Assembly (NCBI RefSeq): GCF_009711415.1 | Contig: NZ_SMLZ01000098.1 | Coordinates: forward strand, 1 to 55,817 | Direction: 5' to 3' | Origin: Roseibium denhamense | GTDB taxonomy: Bacteria; Pseudomonadota; Alphaproteobacteria; Rhizobiales; Stappiaceae | Length of the DNA: 55,817 nucleotides | Shown here: positions 36,567 through 45,158 of the stretch, in pieces | Layout of the letters: the number at the start of each line of letters is the position of its first letter | Numbering within the stretch: position 1 is the stretch's first letter | Position numbers and translations under genes: made by a program | The notes under the pieces: model-generated | Told to the model about the DNA's origin: nothing | Seen by the model: the letters and a program-made list of their open reading frames with translations, nothing else | Database searches by the model: none

Positions 36567-37796
36567 ATGATACAAATGACCGCCATGATACGGAAACTTG
36601 CATTGGGTTTGACGGGTCTGCTGGCACTTGGAACCGGTGCAAGCGCGCAGGACCTCTCCTGGGAGGACGTGCAAGCAGAAGCGGACGGCCAGACTGTTTA
36701 TTTTCATGCCTGGGGCGGTGAACCGCGTATCAATGCCTACATCCAGTGGGCGGCCCGTGAAGTCGAGCGTGATTACGGTGTGCGGGTCATCCATGTGAAG
36801 GTCGAGGATACGGCAACGGTCGTGTCGCAGGTTCTTGCGGAAAAATCGGTTGGCAAGGACAGCGGCGGTGCGGTCGACCTCATCTGGATCAACGGAGAGA
36901 ACTTCGCGTCCATGAAGGCCAACGGTCTGCTCGCCGACGAAGGCTGGGCGGAGACGCTGCCGAACTGGCAGTATGTAGATGTCGAAAACAAGCCGACCGT
37001 CCGGATCGATTTCACGGTTCCCACCGACGGCCAGGAAAGCCCCTGGGGCATGGCCAAGCTTGTCTTCATGTATGACAGCGCAAGGATCGATACACCCCCG
37101 GCCACCCTTGAAGACCTTGCAACTTACGCGGTCAACAACCCGGGCCGGTTTGCCTATCCCCAGCCGCCCAACTTCTTCGGCACCACGTTCTTGAAGCAGG
37201 TTCTGGTCAGCACGGTTACCGATCCGTCGGTTCTCTCCCGTGAGCTGGACCCGGCCGTGTTCGACGAAACCGTCGCGCCGATGTTCGCCTATCTGGATAC
37301 CCTGCAGACGCATCTGTGGCGGCAAGGCAAGGCTTTCCCCAAAAATGCAGCGCATATGCGCCAGTTGCTTGCAGACGGGGAGCTGGACATTTCCTTCTCG
37401 TTCAATCCGGCCGATGCGTCCGGTGCGATTGCCAATGGCGAGTTGCCGCCAAGCGTGCGCACATTCGTTCTTGACGGCGGCACGCTTGGAAACACCCATT
37501 TCGTCGCCATTCCCTACAACAGCTCCAACCAGGCCGGGGCAAAGCTCTTTGCCGACTACCTGTTGTCGCCGATGGCCCAAAGCCGCAAGCAGGATCCGGA
37601 AATCTGGGGCGACCCGACGGTTTTGAATGTTGCGGCCCTGCCGGAGACTGAAAAGGCCCTGTTCGATGCGCTCGACCTTGGCCCGGCAACCCTAACGCCG
37701 GAAGAACTCGGCCCCGTTCTCCCCGAGCCCCATCCCAGCTGGGTGAGCGCTTTGGAGGAGGCCTGGCTTGAGCGGTACGGCACCGGCGCAAACTGA
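36567..37796 (+). CDS. ynjB: ABC transporter substrate-binding protein, YnjB-like
   Basis: 409 residues. A signal peptide covers about 1-27 (ending A-S-A-Q). The mature part is an iron/thiamine-class extracellular solute-binding fold: H-A-W-G-G-E-P-R-I-N-A-Y-I near the N-terminus, V-D-L-I-W-I-N-G-E-N-F and P-W-G-M-A-K-L-V-F. This matches the E. coli YnjB family, whose ligand is unknown. GGGGA lies seven bases before the ATG. It heads a three-gene operon with a double-length permease and an ATPase, as in E. coli ynjBCD. Confidence 0.8.
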   Translation: MIQMTAMIRKLALGLTGLLALGTGASAQDLSWEDVQAEADGQTVYFHAWGGEPRINAYIQWAAREVERDYGVRVIHVKVEDTATVVSQVLAEKSVGKDSGGAVDLIWINGENFASMKANGLLADEGWAETLPNWQYVDVENKPTVRIDFTVPTDGQESPWGMAKLVFMYDSARIDTPPATLEDLATYAVNNPGRFAYPQPPNFFGTTFLKQVLVSTVTDPSVLSRELDPAVFDETVAPMFAYLDTLQTHLWRQGKAFPKNAAHMRQLLADGELDISFSFNPADASGAIANGELPPSVRTFVLDGGTLGNTHFVAIPYNSSNQAGAKLFADYLLSPMAQSRKQDPEIWGDPTVLNVAALPETEKALFDALDLGPATLTPEELGPVLPEPHPSWVSALEEAWLERYGTGAN

Positions 37797-37808
37797 GGCG
37801 CTTGCGGC

Positions 37809-37898
37809 ATGACTGAGACAAAGGGCATCTCCGGATCTATTGAGATCGACGATTTCAGGCAGTCTCCTGTGATGCCGTCCTTGCCCGGTTTGGTCTAG
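37809..37898 (+). CDS. Possible 29-codon small reading frame between ynjB and ynjC
   Basis: ATG at 37809 to TAG at 37896-37898, in the 107-base gap between the binding-protein and permease genes. It ends six bases before the permease start, so it could couple translation. No convincing ribosome site precedes it, and the product is unrecognised. Low support. Confidence 0.2.
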   Translation: MTETKGISGSIEIDDFRQSPVMPSLPGLV

Positions 37899-37903
37899 GG
37901 CCT

Positions 37904-39595
37904 GTGCCAGGAATGAAGCTTCCCGGCGTATCGGCAGCGGTCTTGACGGTGTTGCTCGCCGGGCCGGTTGCCACCGGCCTTGCCGCAACAGTCTTACCGG
38001 CATTCGGCTATCTACCGGTCTTGGGCAGCAGCTCGTTTACCGCAGCCCCGTTCACCGACCTCCTTCAGGAGCCGGGCTTTGCGGCGTCGCTGTTCCTGAG
38101 CTTTTCAACTGGCCTTGGGGCAACGCTGGTGTCGCTCGCCCTGGTGATCTGGTTCACGGCCTCCTGGTACCGCACCCGCACCTTTCAGCGGGTAACCCGG
38201 TTCCTGTCGCCCATCCTGTCGGTTCCCCATGCTGCCGCAGCCATCGGGATCTCCTTTCTGATCGCCCCCTCCGGCTTTCTTGTCCGGCTGGTCTCGCCCT
38301 GGGCCACCGGTTGGGACCGGCCGCCGGACGTTCTGATCCTGAACGATCCGATGGGCCTTGCGATGACCGGGGGCCTGATCGCCAAGGAAGTGCCGTTTCT
38401 GTTTCTGATGATGCTGGCCGCGCTCAACCGCCCCTATCTCGGCGACTACATGAAGGCCGGCGAGAGCCTTGGCTACGGCAAGACCGCCGCGTTCCTCCAT
38501 CTCATCCTGCCGCAGCTTTATCCCCTGCTGCGCCTGCCCATCCTGGCGGTGCTCGCCTATGCAACATCGGTGGTCGATGTGGCCCTTTTGCTGGGCCCGA
38601 CCACGCCCGCCCCGCTGGCGCCGCGCCTTGTTGTTTGGATGAACGACCCGGATCTCACCAAACGGCTCATGGCCTCCGCAGGCGCCCTTGTTCAAATTGC
38701 CCTTACGGGTCTCGCCATCCTCACCTATCTCCTGATCGAGCTGGTGGTCAGAAAACGCCACAAAGCGTTTCTGGAAAGCGGGCGGCGGAACAGGTCCGAC
38801 AGGTTTGTCCGGGTGTCCGGTCTGACGCTCATGTCCGGCCTGATCACCGTGACAACCGCCTCGCTCCTCCTTCTCGTCATCTGGTCCATGGCGAAGTCCT
38901 GGTGGTTTCCGGCCGCGCTCCCGCAACGATGGGATCTGGGCCTGATCGGCTCTGCCCTTTCCATGAACCAGGCCGCCCTTGGCTACACGATCAGCCTTGG
39001 ACTGGCGGCGGCCTTCATCTCAACGGTGCTGACGCTCTGGCATTTGGAGGCCAGTAGCCGGGATCCCAAGACACGCCTTTTGAGTTTTCTGGTGTTCTTG
39101 CCATTGGTGCTGCCGCAGATCGGGTTCCTGTTCGGCTTGAAGATGCTGTTCCTCGCTATCGGCTGGGACGGCACCGCCTTCGCCGTTTTGCTGGCGCATC
39201 TGGTGTTTGTTCTGCCCTATGCCATTCTCGCCCTGACGGATCCCTATACCCGGCTGGATCCGCGCTACGAAAAAGCAGCCATTGCCCTTGGGAAGTCGCG
39301 CTTGAGTGTGTTTTTGAACATCAAGGCCCCCCTGCTTTTGAAACCGATCCTGACGACCTTTGCGGTGGCGCTGGCGGTGTCCGTCGGCCAGTATCTGCCG
39401 ACCCTCATGATCGGCGCTGGCCGCGTCGTGACCATCACGACGGAAAGCGTTGCGCTGGCAAGCGGCGGCAACCGGCAGATCACGGCACTGTTCGCCTTGC
39501 TGCAATTGCTTGTTCCCCTGGCCGGGTTCCTTGTGGCAATGACACTGCCACGCCTGCTTTTCAGAAAGCGGATTGCCATGAGCGGTGCCCGGTAA
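37904..39595 (+). CDS. ynjC: ABC transporter permease, double module, YnjC-like
   Basis: 563 residues with about twelve hydrophobic segments in two homologous halves. Each half has a binding-protein-dependent permease coupling loop (near residues 185-200, E-S-L-G-Y-G-K-T-A, and near 460-475, I-A-L-G-K-S-R-L). A fused ThiP/YnjC-type permease needs only one gene for the channel. The start is GTG at 37904 or ATG at 37913; the reading frame is open upstream to 37844 but has no start codon. It overlaps or abuts the ATPase gene. Confidence 0.85.
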   Translation: MPGMKLPGVSAAVLTVLLAGPVATGLAATVLPAFGYLPVLGSSSFTAAPFTDLLQEPGFAASLFLSFSTGLGATLVSLALVIWFTASWYRTRTFQRVTRFLSPILSVPHAAAAIGISFLIAPSGFLVRLVSPWATGWDRPPDVLILNDPMGLAMTGGLIAKEVPFLFLMMLAALNRPYLGDYMKAGESLGYGKTAAFLHLILPQLYPLLRLPILAVLAYATSVVDVALLLGPTTPAPLAPRLVVWMNDPDLTKRLMASAGALVQIALTGLAILTYLLIELVVRKRHKAFLESGRRNRSDRFVRVSGLTLMSGLITVTTASLLLLVIWSMAKSWWFPAALPQRWDLGLIGSALSMNQAALGYTISLGLAAAFISTVLTLWHLEASSRDPKTRLLSFLVFLPLVLPQIGFLFGLKMLFLAIGWDGTAFAVLLAHLVFVLPYAILALTDPYTRLDPRYEKAAIALGKSRLSVFLNIKAPLLLKPILTTFAVALAVSVGQYLPTLMIGAGRVVTITTESVALASGGNRQITALFALLQLLVPLAGFLVAMTLPRLLFRKRIAMSGAR

Positions 39596-39599
39596 CCCC

Positions 39600-40259
39600 A
39601 TGACCGAAACACCACACGACCAAGATGCCGGGCTTTTGCTGGACAGTGTTACCCTTGCGCTGAACGGCAAGAGCCTTTTGACCATCGACAGCCTGATAAA
39701 ACCAGGCGAGATTCTGACGATCATGGGCGAGAGCGGCAGTGGAAAATCGAGCCTGCTTGATTTCGTTGCCGGTTTTCTGCGTCCGGACTTTTCTGCCTCC
39801 GGCCGGATTATCCTGCATGGCCGCGACCTGACCCGGCTGCCGCCGCAGCAACGGCAGATCGGACTGATGTTTCAATCCCCGCTTCTGTTCCCGCACATGT
39901 CGGTCCTGCAGAACCTGCTGTATGCGCTGCCCGCTGAAGTTAAGGGCGGGAAACACCGCCAAGAACTCGCGGAGGCAGCCCTACGGGATGTCGGTCTTGA
40001 TGGTTTTGGCGGCCGGGATCCGGCTACGCTGTCAGGGGGGCAGCAAACCCGCGTTGCCTTGATGCGGACGCTGCTCGCCGACCCGAAGGCGCTCTTGCTG
40101 GACGAGCCCTTTTCGAGCCTCGACAAGATGCGGCGGTCGGACATCCGCCAGCTTGTCTTCAAGATCGCGCGGCAGCGCGAATTGCCTGTGCTTCTTGTCA
40201 CCCACGACATGGAAGATGCGGCCGCGGCGGATGGACCGGTCTTTACTCTGGATCGTTAG
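39600..40259 (+). CDS. ynjD: ABC transporter ATP-binding protein, YnjD-like
   Basis: 219 residues. Walker A is G-E-S-G-S-G-K-S-S (about 46-54), the Q-loop M-F-Q-S, signature L-S-G-G-Q-Q, Walker B A-L-L-L-D-E-P-F and the H-loop V-T-H-D. The stretch A-L-P-A-E-V-K-G-G between Q-loop and signature is characteristic of YnjD. ATG at 39600 is four bases after the permease stop; an in-frame GTG at 39585 would overlap it. No terminator follows directly; a hairpin lies at 40465-40489. Confidence 0.85.
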   Translation: MTETPHDQDAGLLLDSVTLALNGKSLLTIDSLIKPGEILTIMGESGSGKSSLLDFVAGFLRPDFSASGRIILHGRDLTRLPPQQRQIGLMFQSPLLFPHMSVLQNLLYALPAEVKGGKHRQELAEAALRDVGLDGFGGRDPATLSGGQQTRVALMRTLLADPKALLLDEPFSSLDKMRRSDIRQLVFKIARQRELPVLLVTHDMEDAAAADGPVFTLDR

Positions 40260-40311
40260 AGCGCTTCACGTCCATATTGAAACGCTTGATGACAAAGCTC
40301 CAAACAACCAC

Positions 40312-40440
40312 CGTCATCCCGGGCAAGCGTAGCGCGAGCCGGGATCGGAGAGGCGTAAGTCTCTGAAGTGTTTGGGTATCAAGCCGCTCCGCCGAGGCCC
40401 ACCGATCCCGGATCGCAGCGATGCTGCGTACGGGATGACA
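40312..40440. repeat. Dispersed intergenic palindrome (CGTCATCCCG ... CGGGATGACA)
   Basis: A 129-base imperfect palindrome with ends CGTCATCCCG and CGGGATGACA and internal arms CCGGGATCGG (40339-40348) and CCGATCCCGG (40402-40411). It resembles the small intergenic repeats dispersed in many alphaproteobacterial genomes, and related hairpins occur at 47832-48160. No coding content. Confidence 0.6.
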
Positions 40441-40464
40441 AATTGGGAGTCCGTCAGCAGGCTG

Positions 40465-40489
40465 AGGCCGCAGTTTCCTGCGGCCTTTG
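40465..40489. terminator. Hairpin between ynjD and bfr
   Basis: AGGCCGCAG and CTGCGGCCT form a perfect nine-pair stem with a TTTC loop (GAAA on the minus strand), followed by TTGCC on the plus strand. It lies 22 bases beyond the bfr stop and could end transcripts from either side, although T-runs are short. Confidence 0.5.
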
Positions 40490-40510
40490 CCGAAGTCTCA
40501 TCAGCTACGT

Positions 40511-40996
40511 TTATTCGGCAGCCGAGGCATCCTTGGCCTGCAGCAAGGAATAATTTTCGATCCCGATCCGTTCAATCAGCTCGATCTGGGTTTCCAGAAA
40601 ATCGATGTGGCTCTCTTCATCAGAAAGAAGCGTTTCGAACAGGGACATGGACACATAGTCGCCTTTGTCACGGCACACTTCCCGGGCTTCATGGTAAAGC
40701 GCACGGGCGACATATTCAGCCGCAAGATCGCCTTCCAGGCATTCCTTCACGGATTGGCCAATGCGCAGCGGGTCGAGCGTTTGCAGGTTGGGCAACCCTT
40801 CCAGGAAAATAATCCTGTCCATAAGGTCCTGGGCGTGCTGGCGCTCTTCCTCAGCTTCGGCCAGCTCCTTGTCTGCGAGTTTGCCAAATCCCCAATCTTC
40901 AAGCAGCCGGGCATGCAGCCAGTACTGGTTGACAGCCGTCAACTCATGCCGGAGCGCCTTGTTCAGATACTCGATAACTTTCGCGTCGCCCTTCAT
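40511..40996 (-). CDS. bfr: Bacterioferritin lacking the haem-ligand methionine
   Basis: 161 residues, a four-helix ferritin. The start M-K-G-D-A-K-V-I and the [13 protein letters not shown] motif (here I-F-L-E-G-L-P-N-L) identify Bfr. All six diiron ferroxidase ligands can be placed: E18, E51, H54, E94, E127 and H130. The residue that binds haem in E. coli Bfr, Met52, is Arg here (E-E-E-R-Q-H), so haem binding at the usual site is unlikely. It stores iron as a 24-mer. The ATG at 40996 has GGAGAGGG upstream; bfd starts 17 bases before it in the same operon. Confidence 0.9.
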   Translation of the reverse strand: MKGDAKVIEYLNKALRHELTAVNQYWLHARLLEDWGFGKLADKELAEAEEERQHAQDLMDRIIFLEGLPNLQTLDPLRIGQSVKECLEGDLAAEYVARALYHEAREVCRDKGDYVSMSLFETLLSDEESHIDFLETQIELIERIGIENYSLLQAKDASAAE

Positions 40997-41013
40997 AAAC
41001 CCTCTCCGCACAT

Positions 41014-41256
41014 TCAACCGGTTGCTGTTTTCTGTTCGGCTGCAAGCGGTTGTTCTTCTTCCTTGGCCTCTTCTGATCCCTTTTCGTGAATGATGTCAAT
41101 CACGGACGGGAAACACCCACCACATCTTGGCCGGCAGCCCAGATGCCGGAAGACCGCGCCCGGGGTCGGGACCTTGCCATTGGGATCTGCACGCATTTCC
41201 TCAGCCGCTTCACGAAGCTGCTTGTCAGACAATACATTACAGGAGCAAATGAGCAT
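41014..41256 (-). CDS. bfd: Bacterioferritin-associated ferredoxin
   Basis: 80 residues. The [2Fe-2S] ligands are C-S-C at 4-6 and C-G-G-C at 45-48, with an additional Cys at 41; L-S-D-K-Q-L and C-G-G-C-F-P match the BFD domain. Bfd reduces the ferric core of bacterioferritin to release iron. A 25-residue Glu/Lys-rich tail extends beyond the usual domain. It lies directly upstream of bfr on the same strand. A 261-bp inverted-repeat element ends 28 bases before its start codon, so its promoter must lie in or beyond that element. Confidence 0.9.
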   Translation of the reverse strand: MLICSCNVLSDKQLREAAEEMRADPNGKVPTPGAVFRHLGCRPRCGGCFPSVIDIIHEKGSEEAKEEEQPLAAEQKTATG

Positions 41257-41284
41257 GCGATTCGGGTCCGGGCCTTCTGGGCTA

Positions 41285-41315
41285 GGTCACGAACTCATAA
41301 GTGAGGTTGTTTTGG
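41285..41315 (+). repeat. Left terminal inverted repeat of the MITE
   Basis: Pairs with 41515-41545; differs at 41287 and 41309 only. Confidence 0.85.
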
Positions 41316-41514
41316 CTTTGAAATGACAACAAGATGCCAGGAAGCGATTGAAAAGCGGGCTTATTGCCCGGTTGAAATCGCCGACGTGGCAGATTGCAGT
41401 CATATCGACGTCCTGCGGATAAGGCAGATTTGCCCAGCAACAGCGTTGCAACGGCTTGAAAATAAGGGATATTTCCTGCGCCCTCGCGCCTTGTATCTGA
41501 GCAAATCTACCTTA

Positions 41515-41545
41515 CCAAAATAACCTCACTTATGAGTTCGTGTCC
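41515..41545 (-). repeat. Right terminal inverted repeat of the MITE
   Basis: Inverted copy of 41285-41315 with two mismatches in 31 bases. Confidence 0.85.
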
Positions 41546-41552
41546 TGGAGTT

Positions 41553-41567
41553 TGATATTGTCTTTCA
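41553..41567. promoter_or_regulatory. Possible iron-responsive (IRO/RirA-type) box
   Basis: TGA-TATTGTCTT-TCA fits the rhizobial TGA-N9-TCA iron box with an AT-rich centre. It lies eight bases beyond the MITE, on the side away from bfd. The motif is short and one chance match in a few kilobases is expected, so this is tentative. Confidence 0.35.
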
Positions 41568-41648
41568 CAACTTCCTGCGCAAATACCGAAACCATACTAT
41601 AAGAGTCAACTTTTTATCATCCGGCAGGCACCACCCAAAGGCGAATGA

Positions 41649-42407
41649 ATGTCCGAACAGCTTCACACCGATCCGCGCCGCATTCTTGTCCTCACGGGAG
41701 CCAGCAGAGGCATCGGCCATGCAACGGTCAAACGGTTCTCGGCCGAAAACTGGCGCGTCATAACCTGCTCCCGGCAACCCTTTTCCGACAAGTGTCCTTG
41801 GCCTATGGGGCCTGAAGACCATATTCAGGTGGACCTTGCCGATCCGGCAAACCTGGAAAAGGGCATTGCCGAAATCCGCAGCCGGCTGGAGCCGAACGGG
41901 TCCCGCTTGGACGCACTCGTGAACAATGCGGGCATCAGCCCAAAGGGCGAGGATGGCGAGCGGCTGAGTTCGCTGACGACAGGAATGGACCAGTGGCGCG
42001 ATGTCTTTCAGGTGAACTTCTTCGCCACCATCGCGCTGGCCCGCGGGCTGTTTGCCGAGCTGAAAACCGCCGGCGGATCCGTGGTCAATGTCACCTCCAT
42101 TGCCGGCATGCGGGTCCATCCCTTTGCTGGCACCGCCTACGCAACATCAAAAGCGGCCCTGGCCTCTCTCACCCGCGAAATGGCGGCCGACCTCGGCCCG
42201 CACGGGATCCGGGTCAACGCGATTGCCCCTGGGGAGATCGACACGTCAATCCTGTCACCGGGGACCGAAAAGCTGATCGAGGACATTCCGCTACGGCGCC
42301 TTGGAACTCCAAAAGAAGTCGCCGACACGATTTACTATCTCAGCTCGGAACTCGCGTCCTACGTCTCCGGCTCGGAAATTCATATCAACGGCGGCCAGCA
42401 CGTTTAA
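41649..42407 (+). CDS. Short-chain dehydrogenase/reductase
   Basis: 252 residues of the classical SDR family. The cofactor site is T-G-A-S-R-G-I-G (about 16-23), N-N-A-G near 94, and the catalytic Ser in V-T-S-I-A-G with Y-A-T-S-K near 160. The end of the Rossmann strand 2 (T-C-S-R) suggests NADP use. The C-terminal G-S-E-I-H-I-N-G-G-Q is standard. The substrate cannot be deduced. AAGG precedes the ATG. It is divergent from bfd-bfr across the MITE and has no functional neighbours. Confidence 0.88.
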   Translation: MSEQLHTDPRRILVLTGASRGIGHATVKRFSAENWRVITCSRQPFSDKCPWPMGPEDHIQVDLADPANLEKGIAEIRSRLEPNGSRLDALVNNAGISPKGEDGERLSSLTTGMDQWRDVFQVNFFATIALARGLFAELKTAGGSVVNVTSIAGMRVHPFAGTAYATSKAALASLTREMAADLGPHGIRVNAIAPGEIDTSILSPGTEKLIEDIPLRRLGTPKEVADTIYYLSSELASYVSGSEIHINGGQHV

Positions 42408-42427
42408 CGGGCAAGCGAGGAGACGGC

Positions 42428-42499
42428 ATGGGCGTTGTGGAAGTCATCCTGCAGAAGTGGGAATGCTCCCGTCCCCGAAAAGTAGTCGGCACAGATTAA
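42428..42499 (+). CDS. Possible 23-codon small gene after the SDR gene
   Basis: ATG at 42428, TAA at 42497-42499. GAGGAGA lies five bases before the ATG, a stronger ribosome site than most genes here. The product is M-G-V-V-E-V-I-L-Q-K-W-E-C then a basic S-R-P-R-K stretch. No match recognised. It starts 21 bases after the SDR stop and may be co-transcribed. Confidence 0.35.
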   Translation: MGVVEVILQKWECSRPRKVVGTD

Positions 42500-42587
42500 G
42501 CAACTTTTCTTGATCGGTTTACGTTAAATTTATCGATGCTCCCCATGATGTAACCGGTTTCGCGGAAGACCTGTTGTGTGGGGACTC

Positions 42588-45023
42588 ATGAACAAAGTTT
42601 TGAAATTGCTGACAGACTTGAAATTCGGCTTCAAGGTTGGCGGCGGATTCGCGGCCATCCTGCTGCTTGCCGGTGTGATTGGCCTTGTCGGATATCTGGC
42701 CATCAACAGCCTGTCCTCAAGATTTGTGATTGCGGATCGCTCTTCGGCTGCTGCGGCCCAGGTTCAAAGTGTTTCCCTGTCGCGTGAAGACTTCCTGAAT
42801 GCGCCGAGCCCTGCATTGGCCGACACGACACGCCAGGAAATCGATAAGCTGAATGAAGCGCTTGAGGTCTTGGCATCTGAAGTTGCTTCGGATCCGGACG
42901 CCCGCGAACAGGTCGCAAATGCACGGGATGCCGTCACTGGTTTCCGGCAGACCTTTGATGAAGTCGTGGAGCAAAAGAGCCAGCAGCAGCTGCGAATGAA
43001 CTCCTTACAGGAAAGCGCCATTAATCTTGAGCAGCTGTCCTCCCAGATCTTCGAAGCTGTTGCTGCCGCCGAAAAACAGGTCAGCGCCGAAGTTTTTGCC
43101 GCCAACGGCACGCTGGATGATGCCAACAACATGCAGCGCAGCATTTTCGAATTGCAGCAGGAAGTCGCGGCCATTCAGGCAGCTTATCTGAAAAGCAACG
43201 GCAACCTTGATGGTGAGAACCTTGAGATTGCGGAAAAAGTTGCGGCGGATCTCGTCGACCGCACACGGGAAATGCGGTACCGGCAAATCGAAGGTATCGA
43301 ACGCAAAACGGTGTCAAAGCTTGCGAGTGAAACCGGCAAACTGGCCAAGGCCATCGGAAGTATGTCCGAAGAACTTGGATTTGCCGAAGCATTTGAAGCC
43401 CGTACTGCCATCGGCACACATCTGGACCAGGTCCTCGTCTACGCCAATGAGATCAAAGCTGCGGCCACCGCGTCCGTCAGCAAATCAAAGGGAACGGTTC
43501 TCACCGCCAACACCCGCCTTGCAACAGTTCGCGGCGTCGCCGAATTGGCCATACAGTTGAACGAGCATGCTCTCAGAGCCCAGAAGGAAACCCTGCGCCT
43601 GTTCGGCAACATGGGCGACAACGGACCGGACGCTGTTAAGTCGCAAATCATGGCGCTTGCCGAGCTGGAAAAAAAGCTTGTCGAGTATGCTGACACGCTC
43701 CCGACCGCTGCCGAGGCCATCAACGGTATTGCCGTGTCCGTTGCATCGTTTGACCGCTCTTTCCAGGAAATGCTCACGACGCAGGCAGAGCTGGACGCCA
43801 AGCGCCAGCAGCTGGATACACTCACCCGGACCGTCAGCAACGACATGGCGGCCATTTCCGCCGGTCAGGCCAAAGCGGCAACCGCTGCGGCCGGTTCAGC
43901 GGGCATCCAGATTGTCGTAACGGTTCTTCTCGCCATTGCCGGCGGCGTCGGCCTGGCCTTCGTTTTGAACCTTGCCATCACGCGTCCGATCCAGACGATC
44001 ACCTCCGTCATGAAGCGGCTGGCGGATGGCGATAACGCGGTCGACATTCCGGGCATCCACCGCGGTGACGAGATCGGCGACATGAGCCGGACGGTTCAGG
44101 TCTTCCGGGACAATGCCGTCGAGCGCGCGCAGCTGCAGGAGCAAAACTCTCAAGAAGAGGCTGCTCGCCAGGAACGCCAGCAGCGCATCGATGGGCTGAT
44201 CCAGGGTTTCCGGTCCACCGCCGAAGACGCGCTTGGCTCCGTTGAAACCACAGCCGACAGTCTTGATCAGACCGCACAGGCGTTGACCGAGATTGCGCGG
44301 GACAGTGCGGGCTATGCCAGCGAAACCCAGTCCTCGTCCAATGAGACGACCAACAACGTTCAGACCGTTGCAAGCGCCGCCGAAGAACTGGCAGCGTCCA
44401 TCGGTGAGATTTCCCGCCAGGTGTCGCAGACAACGCAGATCGTCGACAAGGCAACCACAGGCACACGGGTCACCAACCAGAAGGTTGAGGGACTGGCCGA
44501 GGCGGCCACGAAGATCGGCGAGGTGGTCACTTTGATCCAGGCGATCGCTGAACAGACCAACCTGCTGGCGCTGAACGCGACCATTGAGGCCGCGCGTGCT
44601 GGCGAAGCGGGCAAGGGCTTTGCGGTCGTTGCCGCCGAAGTCAAGGAACTGGCCACCCAGACCTCCCGTGCAACCGAGGAAATCTCCTCGCAGATCACGG
44701 AGATCCAGAACGCGACCAAGGAATCCGTGGTTGCCATCGGCGAGATCACCGAAACCATGGCCGAGGTCAACACCTACACCACCGCCATTGCCTCTGCTGT
44801 CGAGCAGCAAGGGGCCGCGACGGCGGAGATCTCCCAGAACGTTCAGCGGGCCGCAGAAGGCACAAACTCCGTGTCGTCCTCCATGACGCAGCTCTCCCAT
44901 GCGGTCGAGCAGACGTCGTCTTCCGCAGACATGGTGCTGTCGGCCTCCGGCGAGCTGTCTGAAAAGACCGACCAGCTCAAGACCGAAGTCGAGCGGTTCC
45001 TAACCGAAGTGGCTGCGGCCTAA
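42588..45023 (+). CDS. Methyl-accepting chemotaxis protein
   Basis: 811 residues. Transmembrane helix 1 is about 19-41; a long, helical periplasmic sensor of about 395 residues follows, large enough for a helical-bimodular (HBM-like) sensor. Helix 2 is about 438-462 and HAMP about 464-516. The signalling domain ends the protein, with the conserved hairpin tip ([17 protein letters not shown]) near 654-672. No C-terminal CheR-binding pentapeptide is visible. It senses a periplasmic ligand and controls CheA; the ligand is unknown. ATG at 42588 follows GGGGA; the GTG at 42576 overlaps that site. It is monocistronic. Confidence 0.93.
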   Translation: MNKVLKLLTDLKFGFKVGGGFAAILLLAGVIGLVGYLAINSLSSRFVIADRSSAAAAQVQSVSLSREDFLNAPSPALADTTRQEIDKLNEALEVLASEVASDPDAREQVANARDAVTGFRQTFDEVVEQKSQQQLRMNSLQESAINLEQLSSQIFEAVAAAEKQVSAEVFAANGTLDDANNMQRSIFELQQEVAAIQAAYLKSNGNLDGENLEIAEKVAADLVDRTREMRYRQIEGIERKTVSKLASETGKLAKAIGSMSEELGFAEAFEARTAIGTHLDQVLVYANEIKAAATASVSKSKGTVLTANTRLATVRGVAELAIQLNEHALRAQKETLRLFGNMGDNGPDAVKSQIMALAELEKKLVEYADTLPTAAEAINGIAVSVASFDRSFQEMLTTQAELDAKRQQLDTLTRTVSNDMAAISAGQAKAATAAAGSAGIQIVVTVLLAIAGGVGLAFVLNLAITRPIQTITSVMKRLADGDNAVDIPGIHRGDEIGDMSRTVQVFRDNAVERAQLQEQNSQEEAARQERQQRIDGLIQGFRSTAEDALGSVETTADSLDQTAQALTEIARDSAGYASETQSSSNETTNNVQTVASAAEELAASIGEISRQVSQTTQIVDKATTGTRVTNQKVEGLAEAATKIGEVVTLIQAIAEQTNLLALNATIEAARAGEAGKGFAVVAAEVKELATQTSRATEEISSQITEIQNATKESVVAIGEITETMAEVNTYTTAIASAVEQQGAATAEISQNVQRAAEGTNSVSSSMTQLSHAVEQTSSSADMVLSASGELSEKTDQLKTEVERFLTEVAAA

Positions 45024-45034
45024 TTAAACATGAA

Positions 45035-45067
45035 AAGGCAGGCCGAAAGTCCGCGCCTGCCTTTTTT
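45035..45067 (+). terminator. Rho-independent terminator of the chemoreceptor gene
   Basis: AAGGCAGGC and GCCTGCCTT form a perfect nine-pair stem with an 11-base loop, followed by a T-run, 12 bases after the stop. Confidence 0.88.
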
Positions 45068-45158
45068 CCTCTCTGCCCCGCCTAATCATTGACCTTCGGC
45101 AATCCCGCGACTAAGGCCTCATTCCAGCAGTTCATTGAAAATGTAACGAGAGATTGCC

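Larger units (their letters stand above)
41285..41545. mobile_element. MITE-like element with 31-bp terminal inverted repeats
   Basis: The left end (41285-41315) and right end (41515-41545) are inverted copies matching at 29 of 31 positions, with the core CACGAACTCATAAGTGAG. The 261-bp total and absence of a transposase gene fit a non-autonomous miniature element, mobilised by an insertion sequence elsewhere. Flanking bases (CTA and TGG) do not give a clear target duplication. A 66-codon frame (41323-41523) inside resembles no transposase I know. It separates bfd-bfr from the divergent SDR gene. Confidence 0.8.

Noticed and set aside
41323..41523. 66-codon frame inside the MITE as a transposase remnant
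   Set aside because: No DDE or helix-turn-helix motif recognised and no ribosome site; the element is better viewed as non-coding.
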